The position numbers and the translations under genes are program-made. Of a stretch of 64,000 nt of DNA, positions 38,139 to 46,741 are shown piece after piece. Source of the DNA: Clostridioides difficile (GTDB lineage Bacteria > Bacillota > Clostridia > Peptostreptococcales > Peptostreptococcaceae); the NCBI RefSeq assembly GCF_001299635.1, contig NZ_JRHN01000046.1, forward strand, positions 54,495-118,494, read 5' to 3'. How positions within the stretch are numbered: the stretch's first letter is position 1; each line of letters opens with the position of its first letter. The notes below the pieces were generated by a model. It was given only the letters and a program-made list of their open reading frames with translations, was not told where the DNA came from and made no database searches.

Positions 38139-41054
38139 CTAATTTGTGTTTTTGTTTCTTCTTAATATAATAAGCCCCACAATAGCTCCTAAACCTAATA
38201 GTATTTCTCCAGTAATTGTAGTGTTATCTCCTGTCTTTGGTGGTACTGGAGGATTTACTACAGCGTCATCTTTCACTTTATTATTCTTTTCTTCTGATAC
38301 TGATGGTTTTACTACTTCTGGTATTGGAACAATTGGTTTAACAGGATTTTCTATTACCTCATCTGATGGTGGTATTGGTGGATTTACTACCTCTGGTATT
38401 GGTGGATTTACTACCTCATCTGATGGTGGTACTGGTGGATTTACTACTATTTCATCTGTGTCAGATGGTTTTGATGGTTTTTTTGGTTTATCTGTGTTTG
38501 GTGGTACTGGTGGATTTACTACTGGTTTATCTGGATTCGGTGGTGTTGGTGGATTTACTGGTGGATTTTCTTGTTTTATATTTTCTATATTTCCAATATC
38601 CACAATACTACCAATATCTTTCTTATCAATATTAACTTTGACTTTATCCTTTAGTTTTTCATATCCACTTGGAGCTATTATTTCCACTAAATAATATGTT
38701 CCTGGTTTTTTTACACTAGACTGAATTATACCATCTTCATCACTAACTAAATCTTTAACTACTACATTTCCATATACATCTTCTAAATTAAACTTAGCAC
38801 CTGAAAGTGCCTTTTTATCTAAAGAATCTACTTTTTTAGCTTCAAAAGCATAACCTTGCTTAGTAGTTTCTACTCCAGGAGGACTTGAGCCATTAATCTG
38901 AGCTACATTTTGTATAGTCTCTCCAACTTTTACATCTGTAAAATCTGCATCGAATGTAACCCAACTTTGTACAGGTTCGCCTTCTTTTATCTGCTTAAAT
39001 TCATATTTATTTACTAATCTTACAGTATTTTCTCCATCTCCAGCTTCTTTTTTAAACTCAAGGTTATCAGAATATTTTATATTAGATATTTTTAGAGCTG
39101 GGTTTACTTCATCTAAAAGATTTACTTGCCCTGCATCATAAACTCCATAAGTTGACATATTTATTTTGTATTTAACAATTTGACTATCATTGTTATTTAA
39201 AACTTTTTTATCAACTTCTTTTTTTGCACTTATTAATCCAGAGTTTTTCTTAAAACTTATCTCATCGCTTTTATCAACTTGACTGTTATTTGCATCAAGA
39301 ACAGCTCTATTTGTATAACTATCTTCAATACTAATAACCTTTAATGTATAAGCTATATAAAACTTTGATTCTACTTCTTCTTTACTAAGATTAATCGTAA
39401 ATCCAGTTATAACTTTATCTACTTGACCGCTTTCATTTCTTTTCTCTTCTATTTTATATGAAATATTGTTTGCGATTTTTTCTTTACTCCAAGGAGTCCA
39501 GTTACCATTCATTGGAATTTCTACTACTCTAAAATCATGTCCAGCTTCTCCTGCTGTAGTTAATCTCATACCCTCTGGTATATTATCTGTTATAACAACA
39601 TTACTTATTGGCGACTTATCATCATTTACTGAAATCTGATAGTTTATTACTTGGCCAACTTGAGTAATATTTGTTACTCCTGAATGCCCTTTAGTCAAAA
39701 GATAATCGCTACCTCTATCAAAGATACTTACAGTAGCATTATCTTCTTGTACCTTCTTACCATCAGATTCTATCCTAGCTACATTTTTATATTTATTATC
39801 ATGTTTTGCATTTTCATCACTAATTCTAGCTTTGTATTTAACAGTATATGCTTTATCTATATTTCCAAAATTAACTGATATAGAATTTGCACTTTGTTCA
39901 ATATTAAAATCACTTACTTCTTTCCCATCACTTGTTACTACACTTACAGAATCATTTACTAGTGTCAATCCTTCAGGAAGCTCATCATACAAAGTAATAT
40001 CTTTCAATTCTTCCTGTTTCTCATTTACTAGTATGCTATAATTTATATCTTTATTTTTAACTGGCATAAATACTGTAGTTGATTTTTTTCCTTCAACAAG
40101 TTTCTTAAGTGTTCCTTTAGACTCTTCTTCCTCGCCTTTATCTCCAGGCTTTATTTCTACATCCACATCTCCACTTCCACTTTCTATTTTTCCAGTAGTC
40201 TCAATATGAATTTTTGTATTTGTCTCTTCATCAACCCTTTTAACGTATGCTTCTAGACCTATTTTTCCTTGCATTACACTTTGACCATTAGGAAGTTCTC
40301 TAAATGTAAGTGTATATTCTCCATTACTTTCTGTTTTGTCGAAACATTCACTTGTATAATCTAAATTAACTTTATTAAATACATCTGGCACCTTGAAAGT
40401 TATTGAATCACCTGCTTGTATTCCCTTTGATGTTGGAGTATAAGTTAAATTAAATGATATCTTTTTCATTGATTCAGTTTCTATTGTACTATTATTAATT
40501 TTTATAATAAATCCATAATCTTCATTCTCTTCATTAAGTTCTTCTTCTAACGTTTTCAGCAAATTCTCATCTTCTAGCAGCTTTTCTTCTTTTGGAGTCT
40601 GCTCTATATTTTTATTATCTAGTGGCTTTTCCTCTTCTGGAGTCTGCTCTGGTTTTTTGTTATCTGATGGCTTCTCTCCTTCTGGAGTCTGTTCTGGTTT
40701 TTTGTTGTCTGATGGCTTCTCCTCTTCTGGAATCTGCTCTGGTTTTTTGTTGTCTGATGGCTTCTCCTCTTCTGGAGTCTGCTCTGGTTTTTTGTTGTCT
40801 GATGGCTTCTCCTCTTCTGGAGTCTGCTCTGGTTTTTTGTTGTCTGATGGCTTCTCTCCTTCTGGAGTCTGCTCTGGTTTTTTGTTATCTGATGGCTTCT
40901 CTTCTCCACTTGATGAACTAGTTGAATTATTTTGAATCTGACTGTTATCTCCTAATTCTGAAGCATAAGATAAGGTTGGATAGATTGTAGATACTACCAT
41001 ACTTAAAATCATAATTAAACTTATTAATAATGCCTTTTTATTCTTCTTCCCCAT
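38139..41054 (-). CDS. Sortase-anchored collagen-binding-type adhesin, PPEP-1 substrate (CD2831)
   Basis: The 971-residue surface protein has a signal peptide (about 1-31), then about seven copies of a 14-residue repeat (EEKPSDNKKPEQTP; residues 49-145), an MSCRAMM-like N-terminal domain (about 175-300), several DUF11/isopeptide-type beta domains (about 310-730) and a SpaA-type domain (about 735-830). The Pro-rich stalk (about 835-940) contains three VNPPVP and two VNPPIP sites cut by PPEP-1. It ends with the sorting signal PPKTG, a hydrophobic helix and RRNKNTN, recognised by sortase B. The leader carries a c-di-GMP-II ON switch. Thus high c-di-GMP makes the adhesin while repressing the protease that sheds it. 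Confidence 0.95.
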   Translation of the reverse strand: MGKKNKKALLISLIMILSMVVSTIYPTLSYASELGDNSQIQNNSTSSSSGEEKPSDNKKPEQTPEGEKPSDNKKPEQTPEEEKPSDNKKPEQTPEEEKPSDNKKPEQIPEEEKPSDNKKPEQTPEGEKPSDNKKPEQTPEEEKPLDNKNIEQTPKEEKLLEDENLLKTLEEELNEENEDYGFIIKINNSTIETESMKKISFNLTYTPTSKGIQAGDSITFKVPDVFNKVNLDYTSECFDKTESNGEYTLTFRELPNGQSVMQGKIGLEAYVKRVDEETNTKIHIETTGKIESGSGDVDVEIKPGDKGEEEESKGTLKKLVEGKKSTTVFMPVKNKDINYSILVNEKQEELKDITLYDELPEGLTLVNDSVSVVTSDGKEVSDFNIEQSANSISVNFGNIDKAYTVKYKARISDENAKHDNKYKNVARIESDGKKVQEDNATVSIFDRGSDYLLTKGHSGVTNITQVGQVINYQISVNDDKSPISNVVITDNIPEGMRLTTAGEAGHDFRVVEIPMNGNWTPWSKEKIANNISYKIEEKRNESGQVDKVITGFTINLSKEEVESKFYIAYTLKVISIEDSYTNRAVLDANNSQVDKSDEISFKKNSGLISAKKEVDKKVLNNNDSQIVKYKINMSTYGVYDAGQVNLLDEVNPALKISNIKYSDNLEFKKEAGDGENTVRLVNKYEFKQIKEGEPVQSWVTFDADFTDVKVGETIQNVAQINGSSPPGVETTKQGYAFEAKKVDSLDKKALSGAKFNLEDVYGNVVVKDLVSDEDGIIQSSVKKPGTYYLVEIIAPSGYEKLKDKVKVNIDKKDIGSIVDIGNIENIKQENPPVNPPTPPNPDKPVVNPPVPPNTDKPKKPSKPSDTDEIVVNPPVPPSDEVVNPPIPEVVNPPIPPSDEVIENPVKPIVPIPEVVKPSVSEEKNNKVKDDAVVNPPVPPKTGDNTTITGEILLGLGAIVGLIILRRNKNTN
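38210..38560 (-). other. PPEP-1 cleavage-site stalk and sorting signal of the adhesin
   Basis: This coding segment holds the Pro-rich repeats with VNPPVP (three) and VNPPIP (two) sites; the last VNPPVP overlaps the PPKTG sortase motif. The repeats are imperfect at DNA level (GGTGGATTTACTAC recurs on the plus strand). Confidence 0.85.
40619..40908 (-). repeat. Tandem 42-bp coding repeats in the adhesin
   Basis: About seven near-identical 42-bp units encode EEKPSDNKKPEQTP and variants (one unit has I for T, another G for E). Because 42 is a multiple of 3, gain or loss of units keeps frame, so copy number is likely to vary among strains. Confidence 0.92.
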
Positions 41055-41145
41055 ATAGATTTCTCCCCTCTACGCTATCTATAATTTATAAACTTCTATT
41101 TATATCCCATTAAAATTAATTCTAAGCAAAAAATTATATAAAAAA

Positions 41146-41179
41146 AGCCATGAAAATAAATAAATTTATATCCATAGCC
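41146..41179 (-). terminator. Terminator overlapping the 3' end of the c-di-GMP-II aptamer
   Basis: On the minus strand GGCTATG (41173-41179) pairs with CATGGCT (41146-41152) with two G-T wobbles across a 20-base loop, followed by TTTTTT. The 5' arm lies in the aptamer's last conserved segment (CCGGCTATGG), so ligand-bound aptamer would block this terminator. Confidence 0.65.
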
Positions 41180-41245
41180 GGTTGCACCACTGACTCAGTA
41201 TGTCCATAAGGTGCCCAATGATAGAACATACATCAACATCTCTAT
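41170..41245 (-). promoter_or_regulatory. c-di-GMP-II riboswitch of the adhesin gene
   Basis: On the minus strand the class II signature is clear: ATTGGGCACC, then GAGTCAGTGGTGCAACCGGCT at the 3' side forming the pseudoknot partner of GGGCAC. In C. difficile this switch turns CD2831 on at high c-di-GMP. Confidence 0.92.
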
Positions 41246-41377
41246 AATATTTTATAAAAAACAATTAAAATTGCTATATTCATACTAGATACAATTACAT
41301 ATCTATATTATATTATGCCAACATCTTCCTGTCTATATATTTTACATTTTTTTCCTTACAATAATTTTAATTAATCA

Positions 41378-42556
41378 TTAAATAAAATCCTTATCTACAA
41401 CAATTACACAATTATATTCAGGATTCATCTCCTTAACCAATTTAGTTATATCTTCTTTTAATTCTTCCTCTGACATATTCTTAGAGAATTCAGAAGGATT
41501 AACTACTATATCAAACACTAAATTTTTCTTACTTCCCTTTCCAACTATTCTGAAATCATGCATAGATTTTACAAGACTATTTTTCTTAAGTATTTCTTCA
41601 AGTTCTTTTTTTGCTGACATAACTTCTTCATCTTCGAGACATATAGGGTCCATATGAATTACTAAATACATATCTAATTTTTCAGATATTTCTCTCTCAG
41701 CATTATCTATAATTTCATGAATCTCCATTATATCTATATTTGATGGAATTTCTGCATGTATAGATGCTATACATCGTCCAACTCCATAGTTATGAATTAT
41801 TAAATCATGTGTACCTATAATATGTTCATAAGATAATAATGATTCTATAATAGATTTTACCATTTCTTCATCTGGTGCTTCTCCTAGAAGAGGATTTATA
41901 GTATCTTTTACAAGAGAAAATCCAGCATAAAGTATTACTAGTGATACTACAATACCAACATATCCATCTATAGGTAAACTAGTAAATCTAGCTATGACAA
42001 ATGATATAACTACGCAACTCGATGTAAATACATCTCCTAAAGCATCAAGTGAAACTGCTTTTAAGGCTGAGGAGTCAATTTTATTTCCCATAAATTTATT
42101 AAATTTACTTAACCAAATTTTAATCATTATAGATGCAATTAAAAGTATAAGTGGTATTACTTCAAATTTTATAGGTACTGGATTTACTATCCTTTCCACA
42201 GATGACTTTATAAATTGAAGTCCTACCAACATTACCATGAACGCCACAATTAACGCCGATAAATATTCTATTCTTCCATGTCCAAAAGGATGCTCTTTAT
42301 CAGCTGGCTTACTTGCTAATTTAAAACCTATCATAGTTATCGCTGAGGATGCCATATCAGAAAGATTGTTAAATGCATCAGCCATTATAGCTATACTTGA
42401 TGTAAGCATACCTATAGACACCTTTACTACAAATAAAAGTAAATTAGATAATATACCCACTACTCCAGCTACATATCCATACTTATTTCTAACATCTTTA
42501 TTTTGAACGTTCTCACTATCTTTGATAAATGTTTTGACCAGGATTTTTGAAAACAT
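41378..42556 (-). CDS. Cation diffusion facilitator (CDF) family metal exporter
   Basis: The 392-residue protein has six membrane spans and the CDF signature with metal-binding residues: SSIAIMADAFNNLSDM (near 55, Asp and Asn) and ALKAVSLDALGDVFTSS (near 165, Asp pair), the usual Zn/Fe/Mn site arrangement. A cytoplasmic ACT-like C-terminal domain follows (about 215-300) and is longer than usual by an extra ~90-residue segment. It probably exports Zn2+, Mn2+ or Fe2+. Confidence 0.88.
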   Translation of the reverse strand: MFSKILVKTFIKDSENVQNKDVRNKYGYVAGVVGILSNLLLFVVKVSIGMLTSSIAIMADAFNNLSDMASSAITMIGFKLASKPADKEHPFGHGRIEYLSALIVAFMVMLVGLQFIKSSVERIVNPVPIKFEVIPLILLIASIMIKIWLSKFNKFMGNKIDSSALKAVSLDALGDVFTSSCVVISFVIARFTSLPIDGYVGIVVSLVILYAGFSLVKDTINPLLGEAPDEEMVKSIIESLLSYEHIIGTHDLIIHNYGVGRCIASIHAEIPSNIDIMEIHEIIDNAEREISEKLDMYLVIHMDPICLEDEEVMSAKKELEEILKKNSLVKSMHDFRIVGKGSKKNLVFDIVVNPSEFSKNMSEEELKEDITKLVKEMNPEYNCVIVVDKDFI

Positions 42557-42741
42557 AAAATTTACCTCCTTGTCTTCTGTTTTACTGACAAATTTTAGAA
42601 TTTATATCTTTATTTATGATAACATAATTCGTCTATAAAATTCTTAAAAGTTCATATATATCAATAAGATATTACTAATTTTATACATTTATTATAGATG
42701 CAATGTATTCTTAGATTAAATTATTGACTTCTAATAAAACT

Positions 42742-42774
42742 AGTCCTAGATATTTTATAATTTCATCTAGGACT
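42742..42774 (-). terminator. Terminator after the secreted hydrolase gene
   Basis: AGTCCTAGAT and ATCTAGGACT form a perfect 10-bp stem with a 13-base loop; AGTTTTATT follows on the minus strand. Confidence 0.7.
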
Positions 42775-42781
42775 TGTATTA

Positions 42782-44422
42782 CTATTTTATACCAACTATT
42801 TTATTTAACATAATCGAACCTGTTTCTGGATTTTCAAATTCAATTTTAACACCCTTTATATTAGATAAATCTATATTTTTAAACTTATCAATAGGTATTA
42901 TTGTATCACTTATTGGAGTATACCTTGACCAAAACTCCATAAATTTACCTTCTACATATTCGTCTCTCACAGCTTTACCCTCAAAATACTTCATAGCAGA
43001 CACTTTATCATTATCCAAAGTTACACTACTTTCTTTTCCTTTAGAATCGACTAAGCTAAGTTTAAATGAAACTATTTTATCTTTACTATTTAGCTCACTA
43101 GGAGAATTTAACGCCCATCTAAATTTTAATGCAGAATAATCTTTTAAATTTTTATTATTTAAGGGCAATTCTATTTTTCCATCTTTAGATTTCCAATCAA
43201 CTTGCAATAAATCTAAATTTTCACTTGAGCTTATATTACTAAAAAGTTTTGCAGTATCTTTATCTAATCGTTCTGACTCAACTAACTCTTTTGTATCAAC
43301 ATTACTTGGGTCTATATTTTCAAATGACTTTTTGTTGAATAATTCTAAAGAACCGCTATATTTAACTTTATTTAATGTCTGATACCCATACATTTTAGAT
43401 GGCAATCCATTTTTACTAAAAATAGGAGATTCACTATCATCAAAATCAAAAATAGATTTCATATAGTCAACTGCATAATTAGAAAAGAACTCTCTATGTT
43501 CTTCTTTCTCTAATTTTTCAGGATAAGTTCCATCTGTATCTCGTGGTGGAGAAAACTCCTTTTCTCCTAAAACTGAGTTATATGCATTGTGATTTCCACC
43601 TACTAAATAAGTTAGTCCCAGTGGACTTTTTCTATTTTTATCCAATGATATATCATAAAAAACATCATCCCCACTATGGATAACATCTCCATCATATTCT
43701 GATACTATTATTGCTGTTGGTACATCTGGAAACTTTTCTATTGGACTATTATAGGCTGGTGTAAGTGATATAATTCCTTTTATCCCTTTAAATCCTTTTT
43801 GTATTTGGTCTTGTGCTATTTTTAATACCCCAGAACCAGCTACAGAATGACCTATAAGACCAATATTATCTAAATCAACTTTGTCTTTAAGATATATTCC
43901 AAATCCATTTTTACTGCCATCATATGCATCTTGAAAAGCTTTTATATAAGCTTGAGTCAGATATGTTATTCTCTCATTTTCTACAGGTTCTCCATACTGA
44001 AAAGTATAGTTTACTGAAGTATCAATAGACACCCCTATAATACCATTTTTAGCTAAATCTTCAGTAAGATATTTAAATCCATTTTCAAAATCATTTTCTC
44101 CATCTCCATGTTGCCCATGAAAAATTAACACTATAGGTGCTTTTTCTTTTATATCTTTAGGAGCTGATATTATACCTTCTATCTTAAAAGGTATGGTCTT
44201 CCCCCTTACAACCATTTCTGATGTTCCCAAACTAAATTTATTAGATTCAATTTCGTTGTCATTATTTTTTGTTGACTTTATCTCATATGTTATTTTTTCA
44301 TTTGAAACTACACTAGAATTAGAATTACTTGTACAACCTACAAAAAGAGCACTTATTACTGCTATAGATAAAATCATACTAATCCATTTTTTCGATTTCA
44401 TAAATTTATTCCTTTCTACCAT
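42782..44422 (-). CDS. Secreted alpha/beta-hydrolase lipoprotein
   Basis: The 546-residue protein has a lipoprotein signal (ISALFVGC, Cys near 29). Residues ~65-330 form an alpha/beta hydrolase: oxyanion-type PIVLIFHGQHGDGEN, nucleophile Ser in GLIGHSVAGSG (near 190) and a possible acid/His in SEYDGD and GGNHNAY. The C-terminal 200 residues are beta-rich and may bind carbohydrate or wall polymer. It resembles chlorophyllase/cutinase-like hydrolases; the substrate is unknown. It follows the polysaccharide deacetylase by 56 bases, so envelope polymer editing is plausible. Confidence 0.75.
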   Translation of the reverse strand: MVERNKFMKSKKWISMILSIAVISALFVGCTSNSNSSVVSNEKITYEIKSTKNNDNEIESNKFSLGTSEMVVRGKTIPFKIEGIISAPKDIKEKAPIVLIFHGQHGDGENDFENGFKYLTEDLAKNGIIGVSIDTSVNYTFQYGEPVENERITYLTQAYIKAFQDAYDGSKNGFGIYLKDKVDLDNIGLIGHSVAGSGVLKIAQDQIQKGFKGIKGIISLTPAYNSPIEKFPDVPTAIIVSEYDGDVIHSGDDVFYDISLDKNRKSPLGLTYLVGGNHNAYNSVLGEKEFSPPRDTDGTYPEKLEKEEHREFFSNYAVDYMKSIFDFDDSESPIFSKNGLPSKMYGYQTLNKVKYSGSLELFNKKSFENIDPSNVDTKELVESERLDKDTAKLFSNISSSENLDLLQVDWKSKDGKIELPLNNKNLKDYSALKFRWALNSPSELNSKDKIVSFKLSLVDSKGKESSVTLDNDKVSAMKYFEGKAVRDEYVEGKFMEFWSRYTPISDTIIPIDKFKNIDLSNIKGVKIEFENPETGSIMLNKIVGIK

Positions 44423-44478
44423 ATCTGTTTAAATACTATTTATTGGATTTCTAGTAAACTTTCTTTCTACCTTCATAC

Positions 44479-45573
44479 TTATTTATTAACCTTTCTAGCA
44501 TTATAATCTATAACCTTATCTGCATTGTATAAATCTAAAAATTTTTCTTTCTTATTTAGTAGAGTAATACCATCTATGTTTCTTCTATCAGTAATAACTA
44601 AATTTTTATCCTTATAAATTTTTTCATATGATATTGGACCTACACCTGCAAAAATCGTAAATCCTTTTGACTGAAGATACTCCAACCCTTTAGATGACTC
44701 ATTAGGAAACTCACCATATGGAGGTATATATATTTTTGTTTTTCCAACGACTGATTGAACTTCTCTTTCCCATTTAATAGTATCATCTCTAAGCTTTTCT
44801 AGAGAAATTTTTTTGAGATTTGGGTGTCCATAACTATGGCTAGCAAATTCCCATCCATTTTCTTTTAGCTTATAGACTACTCTCTTACATTGTTTTAATT
44901 CTTCATTTCTATTTGGATAATCTCTTTGAATTCTATAACCCAAAATACCTTCAAATCCAGTTACTGCTAAAACTCCCTTTGCATTATTATGAGAAAAATC
45001 AGGATGTAGTTTTACAAAATCTTCAATTAAAGGAACCATTTCTGTTTCTGTACTAATAAGATATTTACCATTTGGTTTTTTAATATATCCTGCTAACTCA
45101 TTATTTCTATCTAGGACAATTTTTTCTGTTATTCCATTACCTAACATATATTGATTATAATTTATATCATCTATAGATATAATAATTGGTCTTTTTCCTT
45201 CTGGTAACAATAATTTTTTTCTTACTGTTAACTTCTTACCACCAACTTCTTTTTCCTCATATACATCTTTGTATGATACAAGTATAAAGTTCCTTTGATA
45301 TAAGTTATCCAATATTTTTTTAAATTCTTTTGTAGTAACAAACCATTTAGAAAATGTTTTAGATTCATAATCACCATCAAATGCCATTTCTGGATATACG
45401 ATTAATGGATGTACAAATATATGTTCAATTTTACCTTCATAATACTTACTTGTATTTTCACTTATTTTTAAATTATTTTTTTCATATTCTAAATTTGTAT
45501 CATAAAAAGCATATGAAAAATTACTGATGGACATAATTATAACTATAGATAATATTATAAACAAATTTTTCAT
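44479..45573 (-). CDS. Secreted polysaccharide deacetylase-like protein
   Basis: The 364-residue protein has a signal peptide (about 1-22) and a NodB-type fold. Motif 1 is ISIDDINYN (near 156, Asp-Asp) and motif 2 is the metal-binding SHSYGH (near 255), followed by YIPPYGEFPN (near 290). The N-terminal HPLIVYPEMAFDGD and TTKEFKKILDNLYQRNFILV segments resemble PgaB/IcaB-like deacetylases. It could deacetylate wall polysaccharide or peptidoglycan. First of a two-gene unit with the hydrolase. Confidence 0.82.
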   Translation of the reverse strand: MKNLFIILSIVIIMSISNFSYAFYDTNLEYEKNNLKISENTSKYYEGKIEHIFVHPLIVYPEMAFDGDYESKTFSKWFVTTKEFKKILDNLYQRNFILVSYKDVYEEKEVGGKKLTVRKKLLLPEGKRPIIISIDDINYNQYMLGNGITEKIVLDRNNELAGYIKKPNGKYLISTETEMVPLIEDFVKLHPDFSHNNAKGVLAVTGFEGILGYRIQRDYPNRNEELKQCKRVVYKLKENGWEFASHSYGHPNLKKISLEKLRDDTIKWEREVQSVVGKTKIYIPPYGEFPNESSKGLEYLQSKGFTIFAGVGPISYEKIYKDKNLVITDRRNIDGITLLNKKEKFLDLYNADKVIDYNARKVNK

Positions 45574-46117
45574 AATATTTCTCCTTCAACATGATTATAA
45601 ATAATAAAGCTTATTATATTAAAATAAAAACTTATTACTTACATTCTTTTTATTTATTATGTTTAATTTGTTTATCACTATACACTATATTAATAGTAAC
45701 ATTAATCTAAATTTGTATTTATAAACAAGTTAATACATTTATATCAAGTTTTGTACATACTATTTAGAATTATGGTATTATTTTTCCCAAGTATTATTTA
45801 TAATATGATTTTTATTTATAATATATTTTAATTTAAAATTCTGAATAAGTATCTTTTTATAAGTATTTTTTCAACTAATTGTTTTTATATTTTATTCTGA
45901 TAATTTATCTTGTTCTAAAAAAATAGTCTCAAACTCTGGAAGTGTTGGAAGTCTTAACAAATGTCATATATTTTTGAATATTCATATCTATACTATGTAT
46001 ATCTCACATCCATTTGATTTTATCATATTTTATATGATAAACATTCACTTTTATAATTTATAACCTTATGATACACTATGCCCATAGGATTTTAAACGGA
46101 AAGGAATGAAATAAATC
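45574..46117. other. Long divergent intergenic region
   Basis: These 544 AT-rich bases separate the divergent deacetylase and ProX genes. Each end has a ribosome site; the plus-strand gene follows GGAAAGGAATG. I see no ORF over 50 codons, no strong hairpin and no riboswitch motif. It may hold long leaders or an unrecognised RNA. Confidence 0.4.
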
Positions 46118-46657
46118 ATGTTTTTTGTAAGTGATATTTATAAAGAGGCACCTATTAAATTTGATACGCCATTACAAAAAGAGGTATACAAAATATTACA
46201 AAATTTGAGTATTGAATTTGAACGTGTTGACACAGATGAAGCAATTACAATGGAGGATTGTGTTCAGATTGATAAAAAATTAGATATGAAGATGGTAAAG
46301 ACTCTATTTCTTTGCAATAGACAAAAAACAGCTTTTTATCTATTTATTATGCCAGGTGATAAACCCTTTAAGTCAGCTAATTTTAGCAATGCATTAGGAG
46401 TATCTAGAGTTTCTTTTGCTCCTGCTGAATTGATGGAAACGATGTTAGCGACTAAAATTGGCGCAGCTACTATTTTCAGTGCTATACTTGACAATGATAA
46501 TATTATACAAGTTGTTTTTGACAAGGATGTTGTCAATGAAGAATGGTATGGATGTAGTGATGGGACTACTACTAGTTATATGAAAATTAAAACAAATCAA
46601 GTCATTCACGATTTTTTACCTTTTGTATGTCATACACCATCTATAATTGAATTGTAA
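46118..46657 (+). CDS. ProX-type prolyl-tRNA editing protein (YbaK/ProXp-ala family)
   Basis: The 179-residue single-domain protein carries the YbaK/INS fold: a conserved Lys in DMKMVKTLFLCN (near 49), GVSRVSFAPAELM (near 92) and the C-terminal DGTTTSYMKI plus a final GH-like VCHTPSIIEL. Free-standing ProXp-ala enzymes hydrolyse Ala-tRNA(Pro), correcting errors of prolyl-tRNA synthetase. It is a lone gene with its own terminator. Confidence 0.8.
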   Translation: MFFVSDIYKEAPIKFDTPLQKEVYKILQNLSIEFERVDTDEAITMEDCVQIDKKLDMKMVKTLFLCNRQKTAFYLFIMPGDKPFKSANFSNALGVSRVSFAPAELMETMLATKIGAATIFSAILDNDNIIQVVFDKDVVNEEWYGCSDGTTTSYMKIKTNQVIHDFLPFVCHTPSIIEL

Positions 46658-46699
46658 TATAAAGAAACATTAAAGAAAGATACTTGTATAAAACACAAA

Positions 46700-46732
46700 A
46701 CCGCAAAGTCATGATATATTATACTTTGCGGT
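46700..46732. terminator. Bidirectional terminator
   Basis: ACCGCAAAGT and ACTTTGCGGT form a GC-containing 10-bp stem with a 13-base AT loop between convergent genes; T-rich sequence follows on both strands. Confidence 0.8.
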
Positions 46733-46741
46733 CTTATAAAA

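Noticed and set aside
38146..38694. Plus-strand open frame rich in Gly/Thr over the adhesin stalk
   Set aside because: It is the antisense of the Pro-rich PPEP-1 site repeats; it lacks a ribosome site and its composition follows from the repeat.
40592..40935. Regular repeats that could suggest a CRISPR array, plus open frames on both strands
   Set aside because: The units are contiguous 42-bp coding repeats in frame with the adhesin and have no unique spacers; the other frames are open only because the repeat is.
45574..46117. Possible riboswitch or small RNA gene in the 544-base gap before the ProX gene
   Set aside because: I could not find any known aptamer signature or convincing long stem; left as an unexplained AT-rich gap.
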